Made by a program: the position numbers and the translations under genes. 64,000 nucleotides of DNA, taken from assembly GCA_949316235.1 (NCBI GenBank), contig OX438741.1:38602962-38666961 (forward strand). Direction: 5' to 3'. This DNA is from Oegoconia quadripuncta. Its lineage: Eukaryota; Arthropoda; Insecta; Lepidoptera; Autostichidae. Below, piece by piece: positions 20,667 through 30,610 of the stretch. The stretch's first letter is position 1, and every line of letters begins with the position of its first letter. Below the pieces are notes generated by a model. It ran no database searches, was not told the origin of the DNA, and worked only from the letters and a program-made list of their open reading frames with translations.

Positions 20667-21486
20667 AATTTTAGTTATTGATTTCTTTAAATGTATTCCT
20701 CAGAGATCAGCATGGGGCCCAACTTTTAGATCGCACGAATGATTATATCATCCATATAAACAAACTTTGTTCCTTTGGGCTGAACTGATTCCCATCAAGC
20801 ATGGCAAACCACCAGCTGTCGAAAATAAAAAACGGTTTTTTAACCTGTGACGTGTCTGTGGGGATCCGCTCGGGTGGTAAACGGTAACGTTCTAAGGAAC
20901 GGAAAATATTCCGATGTATAATTTTTTAGAAAATTACTATGGCTATAGTAATTTTCTAAAAAAATCTATTGTGTTTGTAACTATATCCTTTTTACTAGCA
21001 ACACCATGATTAGGCGCTCCAATGACAAACGTTGACGTGTAACGGTGAAAAAATCGCGCCAAAATTCTTCGAACACCACCGAATGCACACATGGAAGCGT
21101 CACAGGTTAAACTTGTTCATCCATTTTGGTGCACTAATCCACAGATAGACAAAAACACAGACAGATATAGGTATCAACTTCATACTACCCCTCTTTTTGG
21201 GTCGAGGATAGGACCTGTCCCAGAAAACTGCGTGAATATAAAAGATGCTTGATACAATAAATACCTACCTTGCTCAATCGATGCTTCAAGGACGGTTTAG
21301 GAATTCCTCGCTCGGGCCCCACACGTGTTTGTGAATGCTTGTCAATATTGTTATAGGCAAGGATATTATAAAAGTATAGGTATGTAACGTTCCCAGTAAC
21401 GGGGTTTGTTAACTGTGCCTATAATACTACATACTTTTCACAAGACACTAATATGCGAGTAAATAACGTGGGTGAAAGAGGTGATA
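20667..21486. other. No recognised gene; perfect hairpin inside
   Basis: The interval contains the hairpin at 20921-20964. Other text has no coding or family signal. Confidence 0.35.
20921..20964. repeat. Perfect hairpin, about 20 bp stem
   Basis: TTTTTTAGAAAATTACTAT (left arm) is followed by GGCT and then ATAGTAATTTTCTAAAAAA. The arms pair perfectly over about 19-20 bp with a 4 base loop. Confidence 0.8.
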
Positions 21487-21600
21487 AAATTATCACTTGA
21501 AAACGCGTTTTTAACTTAATATTAGAATCAACTGCTTATTCACAAATCTGACTCCCCAGAAAAGAACGAGCAAGATAAAGGTTGCTCGTTTTAAGTAGGA
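21487..21600 (-). mobile_element. LINE G3 3' UTR fragment
   Basis: AAAATTATCACTTGAAAACG and AGAAAAGAACGAGCAAGATA match the minus-strand G3 tail at 31330-31450. No coding sequence. Confidence 0.6.
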
Positions 21601-21894
21601 TTTGGATTGTCAGAGTGACCGGATGCTACAATTGTAACATTTTTGCGTCTTCATTTTATGTAAATACGAAACAAAAGACTTCGCTGATTGGAGTCGATTT
21701 GTGAGTATTGTGTACTGTTTTGAACCAACTCCTTCCATAGATGTCGCAATACGACTAAACTAACAACTTAGACCAGCAAAACTCCTCCGTAAGAATACAG
21801 CGCAAGAACGCGGTTTCGAAGATATTTTGCTTTCAGCACAGTTGGTAAAGCGAACGGATGCCCCTGAAACTCAAGGGGAAAATTTATAAGACCT

Positions 21895-22315
21895 GTCACC
21901 ATGTATGGATTTGAATGTTGGGCAATGATAGTGATGGATGAAAGTAGAATGTACGTGGCAGAGATGAGAACGGTAAGATTGATGTGTGGTGTGACTAGAA
22001 TGGATAAAATCAGGAATGAGTATATGAGAGGAAGTCTGAAAGTAGCACCAATAACAGAAAATATGAGGAGTAATCGGTTAGCATAGTTTGGGCATATTAT
22101 GACGAGGGATAAAAGGCACGTAGCGAGAGGAGTTCATGTGGAGACATACAGAGGTAGAGGAAGATCGAAGAAGGTGTGGATAGACTGCTTGAGGAATGAT
22201 ATACATGTGAAAGGGGTGAGTACGGAGATGACGGCTGATAGAGGAAAGTGGAAGAGAACGACATGTTGTGCCGACCCCACCTAGAGCGGGATAAGGGCAG
22301 GTAAATGATGATGAC
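21895..22315 (+). pseudogene. RTE-like LINE, C-terminal fragment with GATGAT end
   Basis: The frames read MYGFECWAMIVMDESRMYVA, EMRTVRLMCGVTRMDKIRNE, then a stop at 22084-22086, then FGHIMTRDKRHVARG, GRGRSKKVWIDCL and GVSTEMTADRGKWKRTTCCA. This order (YG-ECW, RM-LRW-CGVTR, GHV-R, GR-RPKK-W-D, ADR-WK---CCADP) is well known at the end of insect RTE-type polymerases. The 3' tip GATAAGGGCAGGTAAATGAT then GATGA closes it. The stop and the 5' truncation make it non-functional. Confidence 0.8.
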
Positions 22316-22805
22316 AGTTGGTAGAGATAGATGATAACATAGTAACATATATCTACTTTTTTTCTGCATATCACTGTTTACTGGTATTTCTAAGAACTAT
22401 CCAATACTAGTCATCATACTATGCAACAAACATGGAACATTCCTGCAGGGAAATAAATGATATTTGAAGTGAAATCCAACATTCTGATTGAATTCATCCA
22501 CAAACGAAGGACAGTGATGTTCAGTGATCACAGGCTAGTGAGATAGCTTCGTAACGAGATTTGCTTTGTTGCAACGAATACTTGTTTTAAGTTATTTAAT
22601 TTGGAGTCGCCATTTCGATCCCGGGAGCCGGAAGTAGAGTGCACCGGATGGACAAATGCGATTTAGCCGACAGCGACGGCAGAGGCGTACTTAAATCTAC
22701 GTTTTGGTATTCCTTTTCTGCATTTTATGACCAAACTTTATGTAGATAGGTATCCAAAATCATAACCAATATTTTTGGTTCTTAAGGTCCTTATTACAAG
22801 CATTA
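22316..22805. other. No recognised gene
   Basis: Unassigned. It is the left flank of the older LINE-H tail into which the full-length LINE inserted. Confidence 0.35.
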
Positions 22806-22834
22806 CAATACAATGCAATGCAATGCAATGCAAT
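22806..22834. repeat. CAATR microsatellite, left part
   Basis: One CAATA and four CAATG units followed by CAATT. It continues after the LINE at 28106-28180, so the LINE splits one array. Confidence 0.85.
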
Positions 22835-23450
22835 TGTTGTTGCAAAAGTGTTGGGCGCCGCCAGGGGGCTCTGCACGATTAACATCAAGTCCGTATTATT
22901 TATTTCGTTTATTCTACTAAACTTGATCATATCACATTAAATGCATAAACAGTGTGTAGAACTAAGTTAGTGTAAGTGTTGACAGTGTTATCTATAAATA
23001 AAACTAAGTGATAAATATAGTACAATCGACAAACACTCTGAGAACTAAAAGTGACTTTATAGCTTTATTTATACAGTGATTTTATATGAAGACTTAAAAA
23101 ACCCAATTCTAAGTGAATCTTGACTATAATAGTCGTTTATCAAGGGTAAATATCGAATGACATTGAACTAAATGTGTATTTACGTTAGATATTCAAAATT
23201 ATGAATGACATGATATAAACAAAGAACAGCTGACCAATCAACAAAGTGCAACCAGGCGTCTGGTAATGACATCTAGCAATAAACTGGGGGAACTAGTTTA
23301 TTGTGTCACAACCATAGCAGTATTTCAGCTCCTGTATACTAGAGGGCGTAAGTGTCAAATATCGTCAGAGACATCTAGGCAAACGGAACGGAATTAACAA
23401 GACATACCAAATAAATAGGTTAGATCTAACGCTAGCAGACTTGTTGTAAG

Positions 23451-24947
23451 ATGGCGTTGAAGTGCACCAAATGTAAACTACAAATTACGAATAGAGAATC
23501 TCTAAGCTGTTCTACATGTAAACAAAACTATCACATACTTTGCGCAAATGTGTCATATAAAAGATTCTGCTTAATGAGTTTAGAAAATAAAACTAATTGG
23601 ATATGCATAACTTGCTACGACAAAAAACAGAATGATGTCTATTTCACTCCACGAACTGCTGTTCATTCACCGCAATCATCAACGCCACACCAGGAATATG
23701 TCACAATACGAGATAAAATTGTCATCAATGTCTCAACGGATAATACGTTTAGTTTGCTATCAGATGAGGAGGAAGAAAATCAGCATTTACAACAAGAAAT
23801 TATTTTAAATAGAAGTTGCCCTGAATTAAATACTTACAATCACGATGATTTAGAGGAAATGAAATTGAAGGTTCTTAAATTACAAACAGAATTGGCGTCT
23901 GCTCACAAGGAAGTCGAAAATTTAGTGTCTGAAAATTATGCACTATCTACACAGATCTCTAAATATGAAATTCGAATTCAGCAGTTAACTCAGATAAGCA
24001 AATCGGTTGTCAAAAATCCAGTATCAGTGAGAAAAAGCATGAGTCTCAATAGAAACAGACTTAATTATTCTGTAGAAAGAAGTAACTCGACTGAAACTGA
24101 GACGCACACCAAGTCTATGAAATCACGGCATCAATACCAACTCCAAAATGGTAATCAATATCAGGCCACCGAAACACTGAACTTTTCGCCATCAAGAAAT
24201 GGACAAGGGAAGAGTAAAGGAAAATCGACAACAGATGGCGCCAGCTGCATGGAGAATAAGTCTGAAACACAAAGTATAAAACAGAGTAAAGTAATTATTT
24301 TAGCAGATCAACAAGGAGTAGGAGTACAGGGAATATTGCAAAAATTATTGGGACCTAAGTACAATGTGTTCTGTTTCTATAAACCTGGTGCTACTCTAAT
24401 TGACGTACTGTCTTCATGTAAATCGGAAATAAGCGAGTTAACACCAAATGATTACATCATATTAATAGGGTTTAGGAATGACGACAGTCCTTTTGTAATT
24501 CGATATATGTTTACGTCATGGCTTTTGTCTCTCCAAAACACAAATGTAATTATATGTCAGGCTTCCTTTAACAAGCATTTAAATATAGGAAAGTTAAATC
24601 ATGAACTAAAGTTTATATGTAATAATTTTAAAAACTCTGTATTTTTGGATATGGAATTTGACAGATTTATACCTGGTAGGAAGCACTATGCCACATATCT
24701 ATGTCGTAATATTTTAAGAGAAATCCTAAGGCTGTCTTATACTTTTAATTATATGCGTTATCAAAAGCAAAATAAAACGAATTGTAATTGTAGTCACGAC
24801 ATCTATACTCAGACTGAGACTCCGACTAATATTAATCAATATACACAAACAGGGGTTGATTTACAGAAAAATAACGACCATTTGACATCTCCTTTAAATG
24901 ACGTCACCCCCAACGTCATCGGTGCAAAAGATTTTTTTCGTGTATAA
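23451..24947 (+). CDS. LINE ORF1 protein: PHD finger, coiled coil, SGNH-like domain
   Basis: This 498-residue protein is the first ORF of the LINE. Residues 5-55 form a C4HC3 PHD finger: Cys5, Cys8, Cys20, Cys23, His28, Cys31, Cys52, Cys55, with Trp50 two places before Cys52 as usual. Residues of about 130-185 (LEEMKLKVLKLQTELASAHK onward) look like a coiled coil for self-association. A polar, Ser/Asn-rich linker follows. From about 278 the text KVIILADQQGVGVQGIL, then YKPGATLIDVL and NDYIILIGFRNDD, resembles the SGNH hydrolase-like (esterase) domain of CR1-group ORF1 proteins. At the place of the usual GDS motif the sequence is A-D286-Q287, so the serine nucleophile seems to be absent. Known ORF1 proteins bind the element RNA; that role here is inference. 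The ATG at 23451 is the first in the frame. The 3' end overlaps ORF2 by 50 bases. Confidence 0.85.
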   Translation: MALKCTKCKLQITNRESLSCSTCKQNYHILCANVSYKRFCLMSLENKTNWICITCYDKKQNDVYFTPRTAVHSPQSSTPHQEYVTIRDKIVINVSTDNTFSLLSDEEEENQHLQQEIILNRSCPELNTYNHDDLEEMKLKVLKLQTELASAHKEVENLVSENYALSTQISKYEIRIQQLTQISKSVVKNPVSVRKSMSLNRNRLNYSVERSNSTETETHTKSMKSRHQYQLQNGNQYQATETLNFSPSRNGQGKSKGKSTTDGASCMENKSETQSIKQSKVIILADQQGVGVQGILQKLLGPKYNVFCFYKPGATLIDVLSSCKSEISELTPNDYIILIGFRNDDSPFVIRYMFTSWLLSLQNTNVIICQASFNKHLNIGKLNHELKFICNNFKNSVFLDMEFDRFIPGRKHYATYLCRNILREILRLSYTFNYMRYQKQNKTNCNCSHDIYTQTETPTNINQYTQTGVDLQKNNDHLTSPLNDVTPNVIGAKDFFRV

Positions 24948-27777
24948 TCGCATTTACATATTGCATCAGAATATTAATGGACTTATTTCGAAATCTGACA
25001 TTTTTACTGTGAGTTTAGATGACATGGAAGAGATAGGTAAACGAATTGACATACTGTGTTTTACAGAACACAATATGACACCGAATGACATAGACTTTTT
25101 GGTAATACCAAGTTTTTCCCTAGCTTCTTACTATGCTCGTGACAATAGGAACGGCGGATCGTGTATATTAGTGCGGAATAGCCTAAAATATAGAGTAATT
25201 GACTCTGTATCGAAATTTAATATACCAGGTGTGTTAGAACTTTGTGCGACCGAATTACTGAGCCATAGGCTGGTAATCTTGTGTATGTATAGAGTACCTA
25301 AAAACGAACGTGTTCCATACTATTATAGCTTATTTTTCAACAATCTTCATAATATTCTAGATCTCTTTACAAGAAATAATAACAAAAAAATAGTTATTTG
25401 CGGGGACTTTAACATAAATATCCTTAAAAAAACAAAATACACACAGGAATTTGAACAAATAATCCAAAGCTATAACCTTAAATTATCTGTAAGGGAACCT
25501 ACACGACCTAGCAGTGGAACCTGCCTGGACAATATTATTCATAATTTGCACGGCGGGAAGACGGAAGTGATTGAGTTAGCTATCTCAGATCACAAAGCCC
25601 AAATTATGACTTGTCCAGTTAGGAAAGCATGTGTTTATAATCACTGGTTCTCTATGAAAAGTGATTACAGTAAGGAAAATCTCATCAAATTCGGAAACTG
25701 TATAGAAAAACTTTCTTTTAGCGAAGTATTTAATACGAGGGACGGTGATACGGCGTATACAAAATTCTTTGATTTGTTCAAATTATTCTATGACCTATGC
25801 TTTCCCGTAGTGCTTAAAAAAATGTATATTGCAAGAAAACCAAAGTGGATATCAAATGGTATAAAGAAGTGTAGCAGGCATAAGCGATCACTGTTATGGA
25901 AATATAGACTCTCTAAAGATTCTAATGACAAAAAAAAGTTTAGAGATTATTCAATGAAATACAATAAAATTATAAAATTGACTCAAAAATCTCAAAATGA
26001 CCACTATATTTTTATGTCCGCAAGTAAGTCAAAGGCAACATGGAATGTAATAAATAAAACTAAACTAAGCTTTCCGAAAGAAAGTATCAATCAGGTGACA
26101 ATTAATGGAACCCAAATTACAAACCCTGAGCAAATAGCGCAACAATTTAATGACTATTATATAGATCAGGTGCAGTCAACATCGGGAATCACTGAGAAAT
26201 ATAAAGCAACATGCAGGTATAATTCACAAAAATCTTTTTTCATGAAGCCGACTAGTTCAGGTGAAGTATGTTCTATAATAAAATGCTTGAAAAATACAAA
26301 TAGTACCGGTTTTGATCATATATCCACTAAAGTGATAAAATATGTCTGCTATCTAATCTCTCCTGTTATTACCTACATTGTAAATCTTTGCTTAGAACAA
26401 GGTGTATTTCCATCTAAGCTAAAGATAACTGTTATTAAACCAATATACAAAAAAGATGATAAATGGGACATTAAAAATTATAGGCCCGTAGCTTTGATTT
26501 CAGTATTTTCAAAAATTTTTGAAAAATTAATATACAATAGATTATATAATTACTTTGAGACTAACAATATATTAACAAAGGAACAAAAGGGATTTCGTAA
26601 AAATAATTCAATTGGCTCTGCCATTTATGACTTTCTAAATATGATTTGCACTAGAATGGACAATAGACAACCAGTATTTGCGCTATATTTAGATATGACA
26701 AAAGCATTTGATTATGTTAAACACAGTATATTATTGAATAAATTAGAAATGTATGGCTTGCGAGGAAATTCCTTGAATTTACTAGAATCCTATCTTACTA
26801 ATAGAATGCAAGTTACACAAATCAACAGAATATGTACTAAGACTGGAGTTGAGAAATTATATACATCTTCTCAGCGAACTGTTACTTTCGGAGTTCCCCA
26901 AGGTAGCGTACTGGGGCCACTTCTGTTCCTCATATATATAAATGACCTACCGATGGCAATAAAGAACCTAATGGTATTATTTGCAGATGATTGTACAGTT
27001 GTATATCAAAATGAAAATGAAATAAGTAATAGTCTTGCAAGTATAATTGAATGGCTCCAAACTAACAATTTACGTATAAATTTAGAAAAAACAATGATTA
27101 TGAATTTTAAACAGAGGACAAATCAATCACTTGGTACTAAGATTAACTTTGACGGTAAAGAGATTCGCGAAACAAAGACTACAAAGTTTCTGGGACTATT
27201 TATTGATGATAATATGAAATGGCAATCACATTTGGAATTTATACGTGGTAAAATTTGTCAGTTTTCTTATGCTTTACGGATGCTGAATAAAGTTGTAAAC
27301 CAAAAATCCGTAATTACAGCATACCATGGATATGTTGCTGCTAGGCTAAGATATGGAATTATTTTCTGGGGGAATGCTGTAAATATTGACACTGTATTTA
27401 TAGCACAAAAAAGCTGTATACGATCAATCTGTGGCTTGAAAAGAATGGATAGCTGCAGACCCTTCTTCAAAAATCTCAAAATATTAACGCTGACATCATT
27501 ATACATATTTGAGATAGCGCTTTACATTAGACGCCACCCTGAACTGTTCCCTAATATTTTGAGCGCACGACGTAAGGACCAGCTCCAGCATAAACCAGCC
27601 AAAACAACTCTATTTGTAAATAGTGTGTTTGCAATGGCCCCAAAAATTTATAATAAACTTTCTCCAGATTTAAAGAAATGCACCCAGTTTTCTGAATTTA
27701 GGAGAAAGTTATTTGACTTTCTTGTAGAAAAGACATTTTATTCTATTAAGGAATTTTTTGATACAGATGACAATTGA
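24898..27777 (+). CDS. LINE ORF2 polyprotein: AP endonuclease and reverse transcriptase
   Basis: This 959-residue protein should nick the target DNA and copy the element RNA onto it. Residues of about 20-235 are an apurinic-type endonuclease: QNINGL near the N-terminus, catalytic Glu57 in CFTEHNM, GDFNIN with Asp170, and SDH with Asp231 and His232. Residues of about 430-740 are the reverse transcriptase: YRPVALIS, then LYLDMTKAFD with Asp599, GVPQGSVLGP from Gly665, and the FADD box with Asp697 and Asp698. The C-terminal part holds FWGNAVNIDTVFIAQKSCIR and other polymerase-tail motifs. Length is normal for CR1/Jockey ORF2. No RNase H domain is apparent. The ATG at 24898 lies inside ORF1 in the +1 frame, so translation probably needs termination-reinitiation or a frameshift. 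All catalytic residues I can locate are intact. Confidence 0.92.
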   Translation: MTSPPTSSVQKIFFVYNRIYILHQNINGLISKSDIFTVSLDDMEEIGKRIDILCFTEHNMTPNDIDFLVIPSFSLASYYARDNRNGGSCILVRNSLKYRVIDSVSKFNIPGVLELCATELLSHRLVILCMYRVPKNERVPYYYSLFFNNLHNILDLFTRNNNKKIVICGDFNINILKKTKYTQEFEQIIQSYNLKLSVREPTRPSSGTCLDNIIHNLHGGKTEVIELAISDHKAQIMTCPVRKACVYNHWFSMKSDYSKENLIKFGNCIEKLSFSEVFNTRDGDTAYTKFFDLFKLFYDLCFPVVLKKMYIARKPKWISNGIKKCSRHKRSLLWKYRLSKDSNDKKKFRDYSMKYNKIIKLTQKSQNDHYIFMSASKSKATWNVINKTKLSFPKESINQVTINGTQITNPEQIAQQFNDYYIDQVQSTSGITEKYKATCRYNSQKSFFMKPTSSGEVCSIIKCLKNTNSTGFDHISTKVIKYVCYLISPVITYIVNLCLEQGVFPSKLKITVIKPIYKKDDKWDIKNYRPVALISVFSKIFEKLIYNRLYNYFETNNILTKEQKGFRKNNSIGSAIYDFLNMICTRMDNRQPVFALYLDMTKAFDYVKHSILLNKLEMYGLRGNSLNLLESYLTNRMQVTQINRICTKTGVEKLYTSSQRTVTFGVPQGSVLGPLLFLIYINDLPMAIKNLMVLFADDCTVVYQNENEISNSLASIIEWLQTNNLRINLEKTMIMNFKQRTNQSLGTKINFDGKEIRETKTTKFLGLFIDDNMKWQSHLEFIRGKICQFSYALRMLNKVVNQKSVITAYHGYVAARLRYGIIFWGNAVNIDTVFIAQKSCIRSICGLKRMDSCRPFFKNLKILTLTSLYIFEIALYIRRHPELFPNILSARRKDQLQHKPAKTTLFVNSVFAMAPKIYNKLSPDLKKCTQFSEFRRKLFDFLVEKTFYSIKEFFDTDDN

Positions 27778-28105
27778 CAATATACCATAATTGACACTTT
27801 TACTTGACATTCAGTTTCATCACAATAAATTATTAAATTGTTGACATAAATGTTGTACGTAGTTTATTGTATGTAATATTAATGAATGAATGCAAATGTA
27901 ACGTTTCGGAATTTTATGACAGTTTTATGGATTTTTTTAATGCGCAATGTAATTACTTTATTTTATTTTACTTTAATTTATAGTTCCTAATTATTTTGAC
28001 CTTGTATGCCTACGGGCGGAACACAGCGGTAATAATTTAATGTAACATCCTTAATCCTGTGATTCACAATAAATGATATTGATTGATTGATTGATTGATT
28101 GATTG

Positions 28106-28180
28106 CAATGCAATGCAATGCAATGCAATGCAATACAATACAATACAATACAATACAATACAATACAATACAATACAATA
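28106..28180. repeat. CAATG then CAATA microsatellite, right part
   Basis: Five CAATG units (28106-28130) followed by ten CAATA units (28131-28180). On the minus strand this reads as the TATTG/CATTG tail of the LINE-H piece that follows. The minus-strand 'protein' MYCIVLYCIV is a by-product. Confidence 0.9.
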
Positions 28181-28300
28181 CAAATACACTTTATTGCACA
28201 AAAGGAGAATATACATTTTACAAAGCACCATACTGAAAAGAGTGTAATTAGGCGACCTTATCACTAAAAGCAATTTCTTCCATGCAACCTTTGGGTGCAG
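28181..28300 (-). mobile_element. LINE-H 3' end, minus strand, host of the full-length LINE
   Basis: The complement reads TTGTGCAATAAAGTGTATTTG with the TATTG tail, and further upstream a stem-loop (ATTGCT/AGTGAT, complement of 28260-28274) followed by AAGGTCGCC. This is the same 3' UTR as at 2868-2978 and 51440-51571. Its tail is the microsatellite that received the full-length LINE. Confidence 0.75.
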
Positions 28301-28730
28301 AAAAAATATATTATATATGTATTATATATGTGTAGGGATAATATGGGCGGTGCTAGGAACTGGGAAGGCGTCAGCACATCTCGGGATACTCAGGCTATAA
28401 GATAGTAGCATCAGTGACCATGGATCCTGAGATGCTATCCAATGACAGGTAAACGTAGTGCATGCCTCTCACGCCATTCAAATCCTCTCGCATGCTGGTA
28501 TTTAACTACTCAACAATCTCTCCTGCTCAAGTTCCATTATTAACACCTTAGCTTACTACTCACGGGATATTGAAGTGTCGAGGATATATTACACAAATCA
28601 TTTATACCACTGTTTGTAGGTACCAAAATCAAACATTTTTACGTGATGTACCGGCTGAACCTCTATTGATAGCGCGCATGACTTATAATAATTTTTGGGA
28701 GTAGGTAGAGGAACACCAAGCAATTGTACC
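28301..28730. other. No recognised gene
   Basis: Unassigned; no frame or repeat family recognised. Confidence 0.35.
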
Positions 28731-29022
28731 ATTCGGAGGTCGCGGGTTCGATCCCCAGCGGGGTACATATTTAAGTACTCGGTTTGGTTGGTGGTAGGGC
28801 ATTTTAAATGCCCGCCTGGCTAGCTACCACCATCTTATCTAAATCTGCCGCCAAGCTGCAATGTTAATAGCATTGTTGTGTTCCGGTTGTCAGAGATAAG
28901 ATAGCCAGTCCCCCAAATTTGTTGGGGTTTCCCGGGTCAGTACGCTTCCACCTTCGACTTCATCTTCACTTAACATCAGGTGTGATTGAGGTCAAGTACA
29001 AACCCGTTGTGCATAAAAAAAA
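28731..29022 (+). mobile_element. SINE A, head truncated
   Basis: It begins at ATTCGGAGGTCGCGGGTTCG, so the A box is missing and the B box remains (GGTTCGATCCC). Body and tail are typical and end in an A run at 29015-29022. Confidence 0.8.
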
Positions 29023-29783
29023 TGGTAAAGCAAATGTAGTAACCTCTTATTTGCTAATGTTGTTTTAATACGATTTTTGAATTTGTGTACAATGTCCCAT
29101 AACTTGATGTATTAACTTTGCTTAGTCTGAACATAGTAGTAGACAATTTTCGGAAAATTATGTTTAAGAAGTAGATAACCTAACTACATCCCTGTCTGTA
29201 TGTAGGTATATGCCATGGGGAGGTCGAAAATCTGCAGCTACATACTCTGTTTCACGTTCAAACACAGTTAGTTGACTTTTCAATAGGTGGCTTTTTGTCC
29301 TTTTGGCTGTGGTTTTGGACAGTTAAGTAGCCGTTGTTTGTATCACGGACATGGGTTAGAGGACGTTGCAAATTGGATAACAGAATATATAGGTATAGTG
29401 AGCGGTGTGCTTTGTAATTGATTTAGAGTTTTCATGCTCGGCATGGCTTGTGCGGTTTTGAGTATATTGAATAGAGAAGGATTCAGTATTGGTATTCTAA
29501 CTAATATATAAGGTCTAACAAAATTAACCCGACAAACGTTGCAGAGTGTATGTATAGGATGTACCTGTTATGACAAAAATAAAAAATAAAACATTAAAGG
29601 TAACAGATTTTATTCAAAAAATTAAATTTCGAAATGTAAATTTTGTGACTGGGACCTTAATGGCCGCGCGCTCTAAGTACTTTGCCACAACACACAAACA
29701 CGTGCCGCGGTATCTTTGAAGACGCCGAAAGGCGACCACTCGCCGCTCGCCGCCGCAACTTGCTGTGAAGTACTGGCGTGTAA
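29023..29783. other. No recognised gene
   Basis: Two overlapping minus-strand frames (29614-29928, 29657-29899) lack recognised motifs and run into repeat K. A GC-rich patch (GCCGCGCGCTC, GCCGCTCGCCGCCGCAACTT) lies at 29662-29762. Confidence 0.35.
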
Positions 29784-29967
29784 AAAGTATCTTTGAAAAG
29801 AGATAAACAAGAAAATGGGATATGGATAGCAACATAAAAATAATGTATAAGTACTCTACTGTGCGTGTTGTTTTGGAAGTTTTGGAAATTGTGTAACAAA
29901 CAACTAAATACTTATTATTATAAAACAATGAAAATCTATTGTATAATGTTAATAAGTGGTTTACTTC
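29784..29967 (+). repeat. Repeat K, copy 1
   Basis: About 184 bp matching the reverse complement of 33652-33855, beginning AAAGTATCTTTGAAAAGAGA and ending AATAAGTGGTTTACTTC. The partner has about 22 extra bases. Its nature is unknown. Confidence 0.75.
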
Positions 29968-29982
29968 CTTCGTAAACGTAAA

Positions 29983-30240
29983 TCGCCTCCGTGGCTCAAT
30001 GTAAACAACATTGGGTTTACGATTCGGAGTACATGTTTAAGTACTCGGTTTGTTTGGTGGTAGGGCATTTAAAGTCCGCCTGGTTGGCTACCACCATCTT
30101 ATCGAAATCTGCTGCCAAGCAGCAATGTTAATACTATTAACATGCTATTAACTTGATAGCATTGTTGTGTTCCGGTTTCCACCTTCGACCTCATCTTCAC
30201 TTAACATCAGGTGTGATTGAGGTCAAGTACCAAACCGTTG
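29983..30240 (+). mobile_element. SINE A with two internal deletions
   Basis: Head CGCCTCCGTGGCTCAATG, but the B-box region is missing (TTCGGAG is followed directly by TACATGTTTAAG). A second gap removes the AGAGATAAGATAGCC block. The tail is followed at once by an inverted SINE A piece. Confidence 0.75.
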
Positions 30241-30242
30241 TT

Positions 30243-30390
30243 GAAAGTGAAGATGAGGTCGAAGGTGGAAGCGTACTGACCCGGAAACCCCAACACATTG
30301 GGGGACTGGCTATCTTATCTCTGACAACCGGAACACAACAATGCTATTAACATTGCTGCTTGGCGACAGTTTTAGATAAGATGGTGGTAT
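30243..30390 (-). mobile_element. SINE A fragment, inverted next to the previous copy
   Basis: It starts within the tail block (GTGAAGATGAGGTCGAAGG) and continues to AGATAAGATGGTGGTA. Together with 30176-30201 it forms an inverted pair with 22 bp perfect arms. Confidence 0.75.
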
Positions 30391-30610
30391 TACTTCCGAG
30401 AATTCATTCCTTATTAGTGACACTATCGAATGGTGTAATAATACAGTATGTGTTTTCATTTCAAAATCAACGGGTTCGAAGCCTGCCTAGAAATTATGAT
30501 TTTTCAAAAATCCCATGATGCAGTGTTACTTTTCATCAAAATCGGAACCGAGAGTCCTTTGACATAGTTTTCGATTTACTCTGTACGTCCACTTGAAAAA
30601 TTAAACCTGA
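30391..30610. other. Unassigned linker
   Basis: Nothing recognised. Confidence 0.3.

Larger units (their letters stand above)
22835..28105 (+). mobile_element. Full-length CR1/Jockey-group LINE, two intact ORFs
   Basis: The element has a 5' UTR of about 615 bp (22835-23450), ORF1, ORF2 and a 3' UTR of about 330 bp ending in GATT repeats (28081-28105). It is bounded on both sides by the same CAATR microsatellite, which explains the target duplication. Neither ORF has a stop, so it may be young and possibly competent. It is the only element in the window with a complete protein set. The clade is inferred from ORF1 architecture (PHD plus SGNH-like, as in CR1-group elements) and the polymerase motifs. 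Confidence 0.85.

Noticed and set aside
22078..22374. Ser/Pro-rich minus-strand frames of 90-98 codons
   Set aside because: They are antisense to the RTE-like C-terminal fragment.
27267..27506. 79-codon minus-strand frame
   Set aside because: Antisense to intact ORF2.
27987..28273. Minus-strand frames of repeated CIVLY
   Set aside because: They are translations of the CAATR microsatellite.
29662..29762. CpG-island-like promoter
   Set aside because: The patch is short and no transcript-like structure follows.
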